DNA from: Cellulomonas aerilata
GTDB taxonomy: Bacteria; Actinomycetota; Actinomycetes; Actinomycetales; Cellulomonadaceae
Assembly: GCF_007991755.1 (NCBI RefSeq)
Contig: NZ_BJYY01000001.1
Coordinates: 1-64,000 of the forward strand
Length of the DNA stretch: 64,000 bases
Direction of reading: 5' to 3'
Within the stretch, counting starts at the first letter, position 1, and every line of letters begins with the position of its first letter. This document shows, in pieces, positions 19,428 to 29,021 of the stretch. The notes below the pieces were generated by a model. The model worked only from the letters and a program-made list of their open reading frames with translations, made no database searches and was not told the DNA's origin. The position numbers were made by a program, and so were the translations under genes.

Positions 19428-20216
19428 CTAGCGGGCGGCGCGCCGCCGGCCGGCGGCGGCGATCCGGCGGGGCGAGCCGGCCACCCGCACCAGCGGGCGC
19501 GGCGCGGTCCGCAGGAACGCGGACGCCACCCGGTACCGCACGCTCGGCGTGGACACGACGGCGCCGCGGCGCACGTCCGCGAGCGCGGCGGCGACCACGT
19601 CGTCGGCGTGCAGCCACACGACCTCCGGCAGCCCGCTCATGTCGAGCTCCGCGCGGTCGTGGAACTCGGTGTGCACCAGCCCCGGGCACAGCGCCGTCGC
19701 GGTGACCCCGGTGCCGCGCAGCTCGACCGCGAGGCCCTCGGTGAAGGTCCGGACCCACGCCTTGTGCGCCGAGTACGTGCCGCTCGCCGTCAGCGCCGCC
19801 ACGGAGGCCACGTTGAGGACGGCGCCACGCCCGCGCGGGACCATCTGCGCCACCGCGGCGTGCGACAGCACCAGGACGGCACGGACCATGACGTCGAACG
19901 CCGCCTCCTCGCGCTCGAGGTCCCCACCGACGAAGGGCTGGTGCACCGCCATCCCGGCGTTGTTGACCAGCAGGCCGACGGGACGCTCGGTGGCCCGCAG
20001 CCGCTCGGCGACGCGGTCGACGTCCGCCCGCACGGACAGGTCGGCGCGCAGCACCTCGGCACGAACCCCGGCCGCGGCCCGCAGCTGCGAGGCCAGGCGC
20101 TCCAGGCGCTCCTCGTCCCGGGCGACGAGCACCACGTCGTGCCGCGCGGTCGCGAGCTGCCAGGCGAACTCCAGCCCGAGGCCCGCGGTGGCCCCGGTGA
20201 TCAGTGCGGTACCCAT
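19428..20216 (-). CDS. short-chain dehydrogenase/reductase
   Basis: A classical SDR of 262 residues. It has TGATAGLGLEFA (Rossmann glycine motif), LLVNNAGMA, a catalytic Ser in LNVASVAAL and the Tyr/Lys pair in TYSAHKAW. R33 after VVLVARDEERLE suggests preference for NADP(H). A basic C-terminal tail of about 20 residues follows the fold. The substrate is unknown. ATG at 20216 is the start. It shares a 100-base divergent region with xthA that is filled by degenerate GTCGGGGC repeats. Confidence 0.9.
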   Translation of the reverse strand: MGTALITGATAGLGLEFAWQLATARHDVVLVARDEERLERLASQLRAAAGVRAEVLRADLSVRADVDRVAERLRATERPVGLLVNNAGMAVHQPFVGGDLEREEAAFDVMVRAVLVLSHAAVAQMVPRGRGAVLNVASVAALTASGTYSAHKAWVRTFTEGLAVELRGTGVTATALCPGLVHTEFHDRAELDMSGLPEVVWLHADDVVAAALADVRRGAVVSTPSVRYRVASAFLRTAPRPLVRVAGSPRRIAAAGRRRAAR

Positions 20217-20316
20217 GGCGCCACCCTAGGTCGGGGCGAGTCGGGGCGCGTCGGGCTGCGTCGTGCTGCGCCGGATCGCGTCGGGGCACGTCGGACGCGG
20301 CGGTTAGCCTGCGCGC

Positions 20317-21120
20317 ATGCGTCTGGCCACCTGGAACGTCAACTCCGTCCGCTCCCGGGTGGACCGCGCGGTCGCCTTCCTCGGGCGGAGCGGCGTCGAC
20401 GTCCTGGCCCTGCAGGAGACCAAGTGCAAGGACGAGCAGTTCCCGCGCGAGGCGTTCGAGGCTCTCGGCTACCGGGTCGCCACATTCGGCTTCAGCCAGT
20501 GGAACGGGGTGGCGATCGTGTCGCGGGTCGGGCTGGACGACGTCGAGCGGGGCTTCCCCACGCAGCCGACGTTCGGGGACGACGACCCCGCGCTCGAGGC
20601 CCGGGCGATCGGCGCGACGTGCGGCGGCGTGCGGGTGTGGAGCCTGTACGTGCCGCACGGGCGGACCGTCGGCCACCCGCACTACGCGTACAAGCTCAGG
20701 TTCCTCGACCGGCTGCGCGAGCAGGCCCGGGGCTGGATCAGCCCCGCCGGCGGCGACCCCACCGCCCAGGTGGCGCTCGTCGGGGACTGGAACGTGGCAC
20801 CGCGGGACACCGACGTGTGGGACCTGGCGGTGTTCGCCGACCAGACGCACATCACCCCGCCCGAGCGCGACGCCTTCGCGGCGTTCGAGGGTGCCGGCTA
20901 CACCGAGGTCACCCGCGTGCACGTCCCGCAGGACCGCCGCTACACCTACTGGGACTACCAGCGGCTGCGCTTCCCGCGCAACGAGGGGATGCGCATCGAC
21001 TTCGCCTACGTGTCGCCGGCGGTCGCCGCGCGGACGACGGCGGTCTCCATCGAGCGCGACGAGCGCAAGGGCACAGCGCCGTCCGACCACGTCCCGGTGG
21101 TCCTGGAGCTGGCGGACTGA
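20317..21120 (+). CDS. xthA: exodeoxyribonuclease III (AP endonuclease family)
   Basis: A 267-residue Mg-dependent repair nuclease that removes abasic sites and 3' blocks. Motifs: TWNVNSVRSR, LALQETKCKDEQFP (metal Glu), SLYVPHGR, LVGDWNVAPRDTDV (catalytic Asp and Asn) and the final SDHVPVVLEL His. Length equals the usual family size. ATG at 20317 begins directly with RLATWNVNS. It stands alone, 31 bases ahead of a small membrane-protein gene on the same strand. Confidence 0.94.
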   Translation: MRLATWNVNSVRSRVDRAVAFLGRSGVDVLALQETKCKDEQFPREAFEALGYRVATFGFSQWNGVAIVSRVGLDDVERGFPTQPTFGDDDPALEARAIGATCGGVRVWSLYVPHGRTVGHPHYAYKLRFLDRLREQARGWISPAGGDPTAQVALVGDWNVAPRDTDVWDLAVFADQTHITPPERDAFAAFEGAGYTEVTRVHVPQDRRYTYWDYQRLRFPRNEGMRIDFAYVSPAVAARTTAVSIERDERKGTAPSDHVPVVLELAD

Positions 21121-21151
21121 GGCGCCCGGCGTACCGGGCTAGGTTCGGCCC

Positions 21152-21823
21152 ATGACGTACCAGCCCGCGGCCGTGCCGCACGAGCCGTACTACGCCCCCG
21201 GGTGGGGTGCGCCGGCGCCGCGACCGCGGACCGACGGGCTGGCGGTCGCCTCGTTCGTCACCGCGGTCGTCGGCCTCGGTCTGGTCGGCATCGGGCTGGG
21301 CCTGGGCGCACTGGTCCGCATCCGTCGCGGCGTCCGGCAGGGACGCGGGCTCGCGCTCGCCGGCATCGCGATCGGCGTGGTGTGGACGGTCGTCGAGGTC
21401 GTCGTCGTGGTGGGCCTGGTCTCGGCCGCCCTCGCGAACCGGCCCCTGTCGCTGGCCGTGGACGGCCCGCGGGACGCCTACGCCACCCAGCTGGTCACCG
21501 GGCACTGCCTGGCGGACCTGCCCGCCGACGAGGCCGTCGGCCGGGTGCCCGTGGTGCCGTGCGACGAGCCGCACGCGGCGCAGGTCGTCTCCGAGTTCCG
21601 CTTCGCCCCGGACGCGATCTGGCCGGGCCAGGACGACGCGGACGCGCTGGTCGCCGCCGGGTGCGAGCTGAGCACTGGCGAGCTCGAGGCGGGCCTGGGC
21701 GCCGTGACCTGGGCGCCCACCCCGGGCACGTGGGAGGACGGCGACCGGACCGGGCTGTGCGTCGCCCACCGGGACGCACCGTTCACCGGTTCCCTGCTGG
21801 ACGGCAGCGCGGACCTGGGCTGA
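21152..21823 (+). CDS. DUF4190/septum-formation-like membrane protein
   Basis: A 223-residue protein with a Tyr/Pro-rich N terminus (PYYAPGWGAPAP), then two membrane helices typical of DUF4190 (LAVASFVTAVVGLGLVGIGL and GLALAGIAIGVVWTVVEVVV). An extracellular domain of about 120 residues follows. This outer part has four Cys residues in the pattern GHCL, VPCDEPHAAQV, AGCELS and GLCVAHR, the arrangement of the septum formation domain found with DUF4190 in actinobacteria. Role unknown, probably at the cell envelope. It is convergent with the protein-kinase gene. Confidence 0.82.
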   Translation: MTYQPAAVPHEPYYAPGWGAPAPRPRTDGLAVASFVTAVVGLGLVGIGLGLGALVRIRRGVRQGRGLALAGIAIGVVWTVVEVVVVVGLVSAALANRPLSLAVDGPRDAYATQLVTGHCLADLPADEAVGRVPVVPCDEPHAAQVVSEFRFAPDAIWPGQDDADALVAAGCELSTGELEAGLGAVTWAPTPGTWEDGDRTGLCVAHRDAPFTGSLLDGSADLG

Positions 21824-21851
21824 CGTGGCTGACCGGGGCTGAGCCGCCGGG

Positions 21852-24098
21852 TCAGGACCGGGGCCGGAAGCTCGCCACGACCTGCTCGTGGACGCCCAGC
21901 ATGGCGTCCCACCGGGAGGACGGCACCGACCAGTACAGCGCGTAGGCCTGGTCGGGCGCGGTGACGAGGTTGCGGTTCAGCACATGGGTCCGCTGCCCGG
22001 GGCCGAAGACGAACTCCCAGTCGGCGGCCCGCCAGCCGCGGAAGTCGACGGCCTCGATCTCGCCGACCCGCGCGTAGCCCGCCAGGCGGTCGGCCACCAC
22101 CGGCTCCTGCCGGCGCCAGTCCTCGACCGGGTCCGGGGCCGGCTCGTCGGTCTGGTCGACGAGGAGGTACGCCGCCGTCGCGGGGTCGTGCAGGTACACC
22201 CGCGGGCCCTCCCGCTCCACCGTCCAGCCCGCCGGCACCGCGACCCCGAAGCCGGTCGGGTCCTCGTGCCACTGGAAGCCGTCCGGGACCACGGGGGCGG
22301 TCGCACCGGCGGAGCCGGCACCAGCGGCGCCCGCGCCCGTGGGAACGGCTCCCCCGGCGGGGGAACCGTCCGACCCGGCTCCCTGGCCGGCCTCCGCCCC
22401 CGTGCCGTCCGTGCCGCCCCCCGTGGCGCCCTGCCCGGCGCCGTCGGCCGTCGTCCCGCCCTGCGCGTCGTCCGCGGCGGCCGGGACGTCCTGCGCCGCG
22501 TCGTCCCCCGCCGCGCCGTCCTGAGCTGCGTCGTCCTGCACCGCGTCGTCGGCCGCGTCGTCGGCGGCCCCGGCACCCGGCTCGGACGCGCCCGCGTCCA
22601 CCGTCGTGCCGGACGTCGTGGTCTGCGTCCCGGCCACGTCGTCGCCGGGCCCGCCCAGACCCGGGAGCAGCGTCGCGCCGAAGCCGACGAGCCCGACCGC
22701 GACCAGGGAGGCCACGAGGGCGAGCAGCCGACGCCGCGGGCGGGTCCGTGACCTGGCGTCGTCGTCCCGGATCGGGCCGGGGGTCCACCACGGCGGCGCG
22801 TCGGGGACGTCGGCGTCGTCGGTCGCGCGCGCGGGTACGGGGGCGACCGCCGCAGCGGCGCCACCGGTGGCGAGCGGTGCGATGGACGCGGAAGTCGCCA
22901 GGGCCGGTGACGGGGTCCGCTCGGGCGCCGTCGGCGGCCGCGGCAACGGCCTCGTCGTGCTCGGCTCGTGCAGGAGCACCGGCACGGGCACGGACGCCGG
23001 GACGGACGCCGGCGTCGGCGGGGCCGGGCTCGCCGTCGGGAGGACCGGGCCCGTGGAGACGACCGGGCCGGTCGGGACGACCGGGCCCGCCGTGGGCACG
23101 ACCGGGCTCGCCGGAGGCACGACCGGGCCGGCGGTCGGGACAACCGGGCTCGCGGTCGGCGGCGCCTCGGCGGCGAGCGCTTCGCGCAGCAGCCGCCCGG
23201 CGGTGGTCGCGTCGATCCTGCGGGCCGGGTCCTTGCGGAGCAGGCCGTCCAGCAGCGGCTCGAGCGGTCCGGCGTGCGCCGCCCGGGGCGGCTCCTCCGT
23301 GATGACGGCCGTCAGGCTCGCGAGGCTGTTGACCCGTTGGAAGGGTGACCATCCCTCGACGGCGGCCCACAGCGTCACGCCCAGCGACCACAGGTCGGAC
23401 GCGGGTGTGGCCCGCTCCCCCCGCGCCCGCTCCGGCGCGATGTAGGCCGGCGACCCCATCATCTGCCCGGTCGCGGTGAGGGTCGCGTCGCCGTCGAGGT
23501 GGGCGATGCCGAAGTCGCCCAGCACGGCGCGCCGGCCGCGGGGCGTCTCGCGGAACATGATGTTGCTCGGCTTGACGTCCCGGTGCAGGATGCCGGCCCG
23601 GTGCGCCGCGGCCAGCCCGGCCACGAGCGACGCCCCGATCTCGGCCACCTCACGCGGCGGGATCCCGCCCCGCTCGCTCAGCTCGTCCTCCAGGGTCCGG
23701 GAGGGCAGCCGCTCCATCACCAGCCACGGCCGACCGTCCTCCTCCACGACGTCGAGGATGGCCACGACCCCCTCGGCCGAGACGCGTGCCGCCGACCGTG
23801 CCTCGCGCAGGGTGCGCGCGCGCAGCAGCGCACGCTCGGCGTCCTCCAGCCCGAGCGGCGCCAGGACCTCCTTGATCGCCACGTCGCGCGGCAGCACCTG
23901 GTCCCGAGCCGCCCAGACGATGCCCATGCCACCCCGGCCCAGCACCGACTCCAGCCGGTAGCGCCCCGCGACCAGGCGCTCGCGTGCCGCTCGGGCAGCG
24001 CTGCCCGGGCGGTCCAGCGTGTCCTCCGGTTCGCGGGGCACCGATCGAACGTATCCCCGGGCCCGCACGGCGGCCAGAGCGGGGCGGGTGAGATCCAC
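21852..24098 (-). CDS. transmembrane Ser/Thr protein kinase (PknB-like) with extracellular C-terminal domain
   Basis: A 748-residue receptor-type kinase. Residues 45-310 form the kinase: LGRGGMG loop, VAIKE (K76), LHRDVKPSN (D174), GDFGIA (D195) and APERARG. A Pro/Val/Thr-rich juxtamembrane stretch with PTAGPVVP repeats spans 312-360. One membrane helix lies at 458-480, then about 120 residues of Asp/Ala/Gly-rich linker, and an extracellular domain of about 135 residues beginning GFQWHEDPTGFGVAVP. The outer domain is not a PASTA repeat; it resembles small serine/threonine-kinase-associated domains that sense unknown ligands. GTG at 24098 has GGAGGA six bases upstream; a second GTG at 24041 lacks a good site. 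It is divergent from the LuxR-type gene. Confidence 0.92.
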   Translation of the reverse strand: MDLTRPALAAVRARGYVRSVPREPEDTLDRPGSAARAARERLVAGRYRLESVLGRGGMGIVWAARDQVLPRDVAIKEVLAPLGLEDAERALLRARTLREARSAARVSAEGVVAILDVVEEDGRPWLVMERLPSRTLEDELSERGGIPPREVAEIGASLVAGLAAAHRAGILHRDVKPSNIMFRETPRGRRAVLGDFGIAHLDGDATLTATGQMMGSPAYIAPERARGERATPASDLWSLGVTLWAAVEGWSPFQRVNSLASLTAVITEEPPRAAHAGPLEPLLDGLLRKDPARRIDATTAGRLLREALAAEAPPTASPVVPTAGPVVPPASPVVPTAGPVVPTGPVVSTGPVLPTASPAPPTPASVPASVPVPVLLHEPSTTRPLPRPPTAPERTPSPALATSASIAPLATGGAAAAVAPVPARATDDADVPDAPPWWTPGPIRDDDARSRTRPRRRLLALVASLVAVGLVGFGATLLPGLGGPGDDVAGTQTTTSGTTVDAGASEPGAGAADDAADDAVQDDAAQDGAAGDDAAQDVPAAADDAQGGTTADGAGQGATGGGTDGTGAEAGQGAGSDGSPAGGAVPTGAGAAGAGSAGATAPVVPDGFQWHEDPTGFGVAVPAGWTVEREGPRVYLHDPATAAYLLVDQTDEPAPDPVEDWRRQEPVVADRLAGYARVGEIEAVDFRGWRAADWEFVFGPGQRTHVLNRNLVTAPDQAYALYWSVPSSRWDAMLGVHEQVVASFRPRS
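23029..23159 (-). repeat. short tandem repeats coding PTAGPVVP-type units
   Basis: Related 15-24 base units such as GGGACGACCGGGC recur six or seven times in this stretch of the kinase gene. They encode P-T-A-[GS]-P-V-V-P repeats between the kinase domain and the membrane helix. Reading frame is kept throughout, so copy number could vary without breaking the gene. Confidence 0.75.
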
Positions 24099-24193
24099 CG
24101 GTGCTCCTCCGCCCGCGCCCGAGGTGACCCGTCGTTCCCCCGGACGTCAGGGCGGTCTAACCTCGAGGGGATCGGCCTCGGACGGGGAACGTC

Positions 24194-24850
24194 ATGCCCG
24201 CGCTCACCCTCAGCGAACGTCAGCAGCGCGCCCTGCACGGACTGCTCGCGGCGGCGACCGCCCCGGGGCAGCCCCTGCCCCGGGACGTGCTGGACCTCGT
24301 CCGCGAGCTCGTGCCGTGCGACACGATCGGCGCGGTGGCCACCGAGCGGGCCGGTCGCACGGTCGCCCACGGCCCCGGTCGGCGGCCGGGACCGCCGGCA
24401 GCCGCCACGCCGCCGGTCGCCCGCGCACCCACCGACCACGAGCTGTCCCTCACGATCCGGAGGTCGGCCCACTCCGAGACGCAGCTCCGGCTGGGCCGGG
24501 CCGGCTCGGCGTTCAGCGACGCCGACCTGGCGATGCTGGCGATGATCGCCCCCGCGCTGCGGCGCCTGGTGCGCGAGCGCGCGCTGCCGCACCTCTCGCC
24601 TCCCCTCCCGACGCTCACGAACCAGGAGCGACGCGTCCTGGCCGGCGTCGCAGCAGGCCGCTCGAACGCGGAGATCGCCGCGGACCTCTTCGTGGCACCC
24701 AGCACGGTGCGCAAGCACCTCGAGCACGCGTTCCGCAAGCTCGGTGTCACGAGCCGGTTCGCTGCGGTGGCCGCCGTCGAGGGCCGCGACCTGCCCGACG
24801 TCGACGTGTGGGCTCAGGAGGACCTGGTCGACGCGGCGACTTTCGCCTGA
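24194..24850 (+). CDS. LuxR-type helix-turn-helix transcriptional regulator
   Basis: A 218-residue regulator. The last 70 residues are a LuxR/GerE DNA-binding domain: LTNQERRVLAGVAAGRSNAE, then IAADLFVAPSTVRKHLEHAF and RKLGVTSR. The N-terminal 130 residues have no receiver Asp pattern and look like a divergent GAF-type ligand domain; this family is common in actinobacteria. ATG at 24194 is preceded by a weak GACGGGG. It lies 69 bases ahead of the haloperoxidase gene on the same strand and is divergent from the kinase gene, so it may control either or both. Confidence 0.85.
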   Translation: MPALTLSERQQRALHGLLAAATAPGQPLPRDVLDLVRELVPCDTIGAVATERAGRTVAHGPGRRPGPPAAATPPVARAPTDHELSLTIRRSAHSETQLRLGRAGSAFSDADLAMLAMIAPALRRLVRERALPHLSPPLPTLTNQERRVLAGVAAGRSNAEIAADLFVAPSTVRKHLEHAFRKLGVTSRFAAVAAVEGRDLPDVDVWAQEDLVDAATFA

Positions 24851-24919
24851 ACGCGAATGGTCACGGGCGCTGGAGGCGCGGAGAGTCGGACAAAGCCGCT
24901 CCTTCCCCCGGAGGTCCCC

Positions 24920-26170
24920 ATGTCCCTGTCCCGGGTCCTCGCGGCCACGACCACCGCCGCGCTGCTGGTCGTGGGCCTCGCCGCTCCCACCCAGGCCGGA
25001 CCGGCTGCCCGGTCGACGTCACCGGAGTCGTCGCAGGTCGTCCTCGACTGGCAGCGCACGTCGTCGGCGACGGTCTACCCCCTGCCGACCACCCCGATCC
25101 CCACCAACGTCCCGCTCCTCGGCTTCACCTCGCTGGCAATGTACGACGCCGCCCGGGCCGCCGAGCGCCGTGGGGTCTCCCAGGCGGCGGCCGTGGCGAC
25201 CGCGGCGCACGACGTGCTGACGCACTACGTGCCGTCGGCCGCGGCCACCCTCGACGCCAGGCTGGAGGTCACGCTGGCGGGCGTCCCGGACGGGCGGTCG
25301 CAGGAGCGCGGTGAGGCCGTCGGCGCCCGCGTCGCCCACCGGCTGATCGCCCAGCGGGCGGAGGACGGGCTGGGCGACGCCTCGATCGTCTACGACCGCG
25401 ACCCCGCACCCGGCGTCTGGCAACCGGTCCCCAACCCCGCCCCGCCGAACGAGCCCGGCGAGCCCCCGGTGCCCATGCTGGGCGCCTGGCTCGGCTACCT
25501 GCGTCCTCTCGTCGTCACCCGCCCGGTCCGGGTGGACGGCCCGGACGCACTGACGAGCAGCGCGTACGCCCGCGACTTCGCCGAGGTCAAGGCCATCGGT
25601 TCGAGCACCGGCTCCGGCCGGACGGACGCCCAGACCGCGACGGCCCGCTTCTTCAACATCAACCCGGCGGTCATGTACGGCGACGCGCTCGTGCGTCACC
25701 TCGAGGCCCGTCCCCTCGGCCTGACGCAGACGGCGCGTCTGTTCGCCGCGATGCACGTCGCGATGACCGACTCGCTCATCACCTGCTGGCGGCTGAAGCA
25801 CGAGGTCGGCCTCTGGCGTCCCTTCCAGGCGATCGCGGGCGCGGCGAGCGACGGCAACCCCGCCACCGAGCCGCAGGCCGGGTGGACGTCCCTCCTCCCG
25901 AACCCGCCGTACAGCGACTACCCCAGCGGCCACGGCTGCCTCACCGCACCCGCCATGGAGGTCCTCCGGCAGACGCTGGGCGAGGGCACATCGCTGACCC
26001 TGCGCAACAGCGCCTTGGGCACCGAGCGCACCTACCCGACCCTCAGCGCCCTCGAGCGGGACGCGCTGGAGTCACGGATCTGGGGCGGCCTGCACTTCCG
26101 CGACGCGATGGACGACGCCTACGCCATCGGTCGCGAGGTCGCCGACCGCGTGGTGGTCCGGCTGCACTGA
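24920..26170 (+). CDS. secreted vanadium-dependent haloperoxidase / PAP2-family enzyme
   Basis: A 416-residue secreted protein. Residues 1-30 are a Sec-type signal ending TQAGPAA. The three vanadate/phosphate-binding motifs of the haloperoxidase-PAP2 superfamily are complete: K-x6-R-P (KHEVGLWRP), YPSGHG, and S-R-x5-H (SRIWGGLHF) followed by RDAMDD. These bind vanadate in haloperoxidases or phosphate in acid phosphatases. Overall size and layout match the bacterial vanadium haloperoxidase group, but halogen use or simple phosphatase activity cannot be decided. I chose ATG 24920, which has GGAGG five bases upstream, rather than the earlier GTG/ATG at 24857. A strong hairpin follows. Confidence 0.85.
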   Translation: MSLSRVLAATTTAALLVVGLAAPTQAGPAARSTSPESSQVVLDWQRTSSATVYPLPTTPIPTNVPLLGFTSLAMYDAARAAERRGVSQAAAVATAAHDVLTHYVPSAAATLDARLEVTLAGVPDGRSQERGEAVGARVAHRLIAQRAEDGLGDASIVYDRDPAPGVWQPVPNPAPPNEPGEPPVPMLGAWLGYLRPLVVTRPVRVDGPDALTSSAYARDFAEVKAIGSSTGSGRTDAQTATARFFNINPAVMYGDALVRHLEARPLGLTQTARLFAAMHVAMTDSLITCWRLKHEVGLWRPFQAIAGAASDGNPATEPQAGWTSLLPNPPYSDYPSGHGCLTAPAMEVLRQTLGEGTSLTLRNSALGTERTYPTLSALERDALESRIWGGLHFRDAMDDAYAIGREVADRVVVRLH

Positions 26171-26194
26171 GCGTCCACGCCGGACCCGGGTCGC

Positions 26195-26236
26195 GGCGAG
26201 GGGGTCGGCCCGGTCGTCCGGGCCGGCCCCCTCGCC
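26195..26236. terminator. bidirectional hairpin terminator
   Basis: An 18-19 bp stem with one mismatch and a TCGT loop (left arm GCGAGGGGGTCGGCCCGG) stands between the convergent haloperoxidase and clpB genes. Its ends lie 24 and 13 bases from their stops. Confidence 0.8.
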
Positions 26237-26249
26237 GGCTGGGGCCGGC

Positions 26250-28856
26250 TCACTTGGCGGTGAGCACCAGCCCGCCGTCGGGGGTGTCTGCCCGGTCCAC
26301 CAGGACCGTCTGACCGTCGTGGACCTCGGCGGCCAGCAGCATCCGGGCCAGCCGGTCGCCGATCTCGCGCTGGACCACCCGGCGCAGCGGGCGGGCACCG
26401 TACGCCGGGTCGAAGCCCTCGATCGCCAGCCAGTCCGCGGCCGCCGGGGTGACCTCGAGGGACAGCCGGCGGTCGGCCAGCCGGTCGTTCATCCGCCGCA
26501 CCTGCAGCTCGACGATGCGGCCGATCTCGGCGAGCGAGAGCGCGTCGAACAGCACCACGTCGTCGAGCCGGTTGAGGAACTCGGGCTTGAACGCCGCCCG
26601 GACCGACGCCATGACGGCCTCGCGCTTGGAGACGTCGTCGAGCATCGGGTCGACGAGGAATTGGGAGCCCAGGTTCGACGTCAGCACGAGGATGACGTTG
26701 CGGAAGTCGACCGTGCGGCCCTGCCCGTCCGTGAGCCGGCCGTCGTCGAGCACCTGCAGGAGGATGTCGAAGACCTCCGGGTGGGCCTTCTCCACCTCGT
26801 CGAGCAGGATCACCGAGTACGGCCGGCGCCGGACGGCCTCGGTGAGCTGGCCGCCCTCCTCGTAGCCGACGTACCCCGGAGGCGCACCGACCAGGCGGGC
26901 GACGGCGTGCTTCTCGGAGTACTCGGACATGTCGATGCGCACCATGGCCCGCTCGTCGTCGAAGAGGAAGTCCGCGAGCGCCTTGGCGAGCTCGGTCTTC
27001 CCGACTCCGGTCGGCCCGAGGAACAGGAACGACCCGGTCGGACGGTCGGGGTCCGCGACCCCGGCCCGGGACCGGCGCACCGCGTCGGACACCGCACGGA
27101 CCGCCGGCGACTGGCCGATGAGCCGCTCGCCGAGCACGTCCTCCATGCGCAGCAGCTTGGCGCTCTCGCCCTCCAGCAGCCGCCCGGCCGGGATGCCGGT
27201 CCAGGCCGAGACCACCTCGGCGATCTCGTCCGGACCCACCTTCTCGGCGATCATCGGCTCGGGCGCGGGCCCGACGAGGTCCGTCCCGATCCGCCGCTCC
27301 TCCGCCTCGGCCTCCTCCAGCTGACGCTGCACGTCGGGGATCTCGCCGTACTGCATCCGGCCGGCGTCCTCGTAGCGACCCTCGCGCAGCGCCTTCTCGG
27401 CGGCCATCTGCAGCTCCTCGAGCCGCGCCCGCAGGTCCCCGACCCGGTTGTGACCCGCCTTCTCCGACTCCCAGCGGGCCGTCAGCGCGGCCAGCTCCTC
27501 GCGGCGGTCGGCCAGGTCGGCGCGCAGCCGCTCGAGCCGGTCGCGGGACGCGTCGTCGTCCGCCTCGGACAGGTACGACTCCTCCATCTGCAGGCGCGTG
27601 ACCGCGCGCTGCAGCACGTCGATCTCGACCGGGGACGAGTCCAGCTCCATCCGCAGGCGGGACGCGGCCTCGTCGACCAGGTCGATCGCCTTGTCGGGGA
27701 GCTGCCGGCCGGGGATGAACCGGTCCGACAGGGTCGCCGCGGCCACCAGGGCGGCGTCGCTGATCGTCACCTTGTGGTGCGCCTCGTAGCGCGGGGCGAG
27801 GCCGCGCAGGATCGCGACGGTGTCCTCCACGCTGGGCTCGCCGACGTAGACCTGCTGAAACCGTCGCTCCAGGGCGGCGTCCTTCTCGATCCGCTCGCGG
27901 TACTCGTCCAGCGTGGTCGCACCCACCAGGCGCAGCTCGCCGCGGGCGAGCATGGGCTTGAGCATGTTGCCGGCGTCCATCGACCCTTCGGCTGCGCCGG
28001 CGCCCACGACGGTGTGCAGCTCGTCGATGAAGGTGACGACCTCGCCCTCGGAGGACTTGATCTCCCCCAGCACGGCCTTGAGGCGCTCCTCGAACTCGCC
28101 GCGGTACTTCGCGCCGGCGACCATCGAGCCCAGGTCCAGCGAGATCAGCCGCTTGCCGCGCAGCGACTCGGGGACGTCCCCGGCGACCATCCGCTGGGCG
28201 AGGCCCTCGACGACGGCGGTCTTGCCGACACCGGGCTCCCCGATCAGCACGGGGTTGTTCTTGGTGCGCCGGGACAGCACCTGCACGACCCGGCGGATCT
28301 CGGAGTCACGGCCGATCACCGGGTCGAGCCGTCCGTCCCGGGCGGCCAGGGTCAGGTCCACGCCGTACTGCTCGAGCGCCTTGTAGGTCCCCTCGGGGTT
28401 GGGGCTGGTCACGCGCGCGTTCCCGCGCACCGACGGCAGCGCGCCGAGCAGCGCGTCGCGGGTCGCGCCCGCACCGCGCAGGGCGTCCGCGGCCGGGCCC
28501 GTCCCGGCGGCCAGCCCGAGCAGCAGGTGCTCGGTCGAGACGTACTCGTCCCCCAGCGCCTGCGCCTCCGTGCGGGCGGCGTCCAGCACCGCGCCCGTCG
28601 CGCGGGACGGCACGGGCTGGGCGACCGCCGACCCGCTCGCGGACGGCAGCGCGACCAGCGCGCTGCGCACGAGGCGCCCGACAGCGGTGCGGTCCGCGCC
28701 GACGGCCTCGAGCAGAGCCGTGGCGACGCCCTCCTGGGCGAGCAGGGCGTTCAGCAGGTGCACCGGCTCCAGCTGGGGGTTGCCGGCGGCGGACGCCTGC
28801 TGGATGGCGTCGCTGAGCGCTTCCTGCGTCTTGGTCGTGAGCTTGTTCGCGTCCAT
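26250..28856 (-). CDS. clpB: ATP-dependent disaggregase ClpB
   Basis: ClpB threads proteins out of aggregates together with DnaK. The 868-residue chain has the N domain with two Clp repeats (1-145), AAA-1 with GEPGVGKT and [16 protein letters not shown], a coiled-coil middle domain (about 410-530), AAA-2 with [12 protein letters not shown] and [15 protein letters not shown], and a C-terminal domain ending in basic and acidic residues. The M domain separates it from ClpC and ClpA. Length is standard. The ATG at 28856 follows a HAIR-type operator about 75 bases upstream, which points to HspR control and heat induction. It is divergent from the alpha/beta hydrolase gene. Confidence 0.98.
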   Translation of the reverse strand: MDANKLTTKTQEALSDAIQQASAAGNPQLEPVHLLNALLAQEGVATALLEAVGADRTAVGRLVRSALVALPSASGSAVAQPVPSRATGAVLDAARTEAQALGDEYVSTEHLLLGLAAGTGPAADALRGAGATRDALLGALPSVRGNARVTSPNPEGTYKALEQYGVDLTLAARDGRLDPVIGRDSEIRRVVQVLSRRTKNNPVLIGEPGVGKTAVVEGLAQRMVAGDVPESLRGKRLISLDLGSMVAGAKYRGEFEERLKAVLGEIKSSEGEVVTFIDELHTVVGAGAAEGSMDAGNMLKPMLARGELRLVGATTLDEYRERIEKDAALERRFQQVYVGEPSVEDTVAILRGLAPRYEAHHKVTISDAALVAAATLSDRFIPGRQLPDKAIDLVDEAASRLRMELDSSPVEIDVLQRAVTRLQMEESYLSEADDDASRDRLERLRADLADRREELAALTARWESEKAGHNRVGDLRARLEELQMAAEKALREGRYEDAGRMQYGEIPDVQRQLEEAEAEERRIGTDLVGPAPEPMIAEKVGPDEIAEVVSAWTGIPAGRLLEGESAKLLRMEDVLGERLIGQSPAVRAVSDAVRRSRAGVADPDRPTGSFLFLGPTGVGKTELAKALADFLFDDERAMVRIDMSEYSEKHAVARLVGAPPGYVGYEEGGQLTEAVRRRPYSVILLDEVEKAHPEVFDILLQVLDDGRLTDGQGRTVDFRNVILVLTSNLGSQFLVDPMLDDVSKREAVMASVRAAFKPEFLNRLDDVVLFDALSLAEIGRIVELQVRRMNDRLADRRLSLEVTPAAADWLAIEGFDPAYGARPLRRVVQREIGDRLARMLLAAEVHDGQTVLVDRADTPDGGLVLTAK

Positions 28857-28930
28857 GGGTCCTCCGGTCGTGCGTCCGATCCGTGCCGTGCGCCCCTGGC
28901 GAGGCGCCTGTCCGACACAACACCGACAGA

Positions 28931-28951
28931 CTTGAGTCTCTTCCGCTCAAT
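28931..28951 (-). promoter_or_regulatory. HAIR-type operator (HspR site) upstream of clpB
   Basis: The 21-base site reads CTTGAGT, seven bases, then GCTCAAT. The consensus HAIR element is CTTGAGT-N7-ACTCAAG, so the left half is perfect and the right half matches five of seven. It lies 75 bases upstream of the clpB start. In Streptomyces and mycobacteria HspR binds such sites before clpB and dnaK. Confidence 0.85.
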
Positions 28952-29021
28952 GCTAGCGCGACCGCGCGCGCCGGGCGTGACAGCCGCTGGGTCCGGCGGA
29001 CCACCTGGCACCATCGGCGGC

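Noticed and set aside
26319-29021. Long plus-strand open frame upstream of and fused to the alpha/beta hydrolase
   Set aside because: This part is the antisense shadow of clpB. The hydrolase has its own ATG at 29022 and no family member has such an N-terminal extension.
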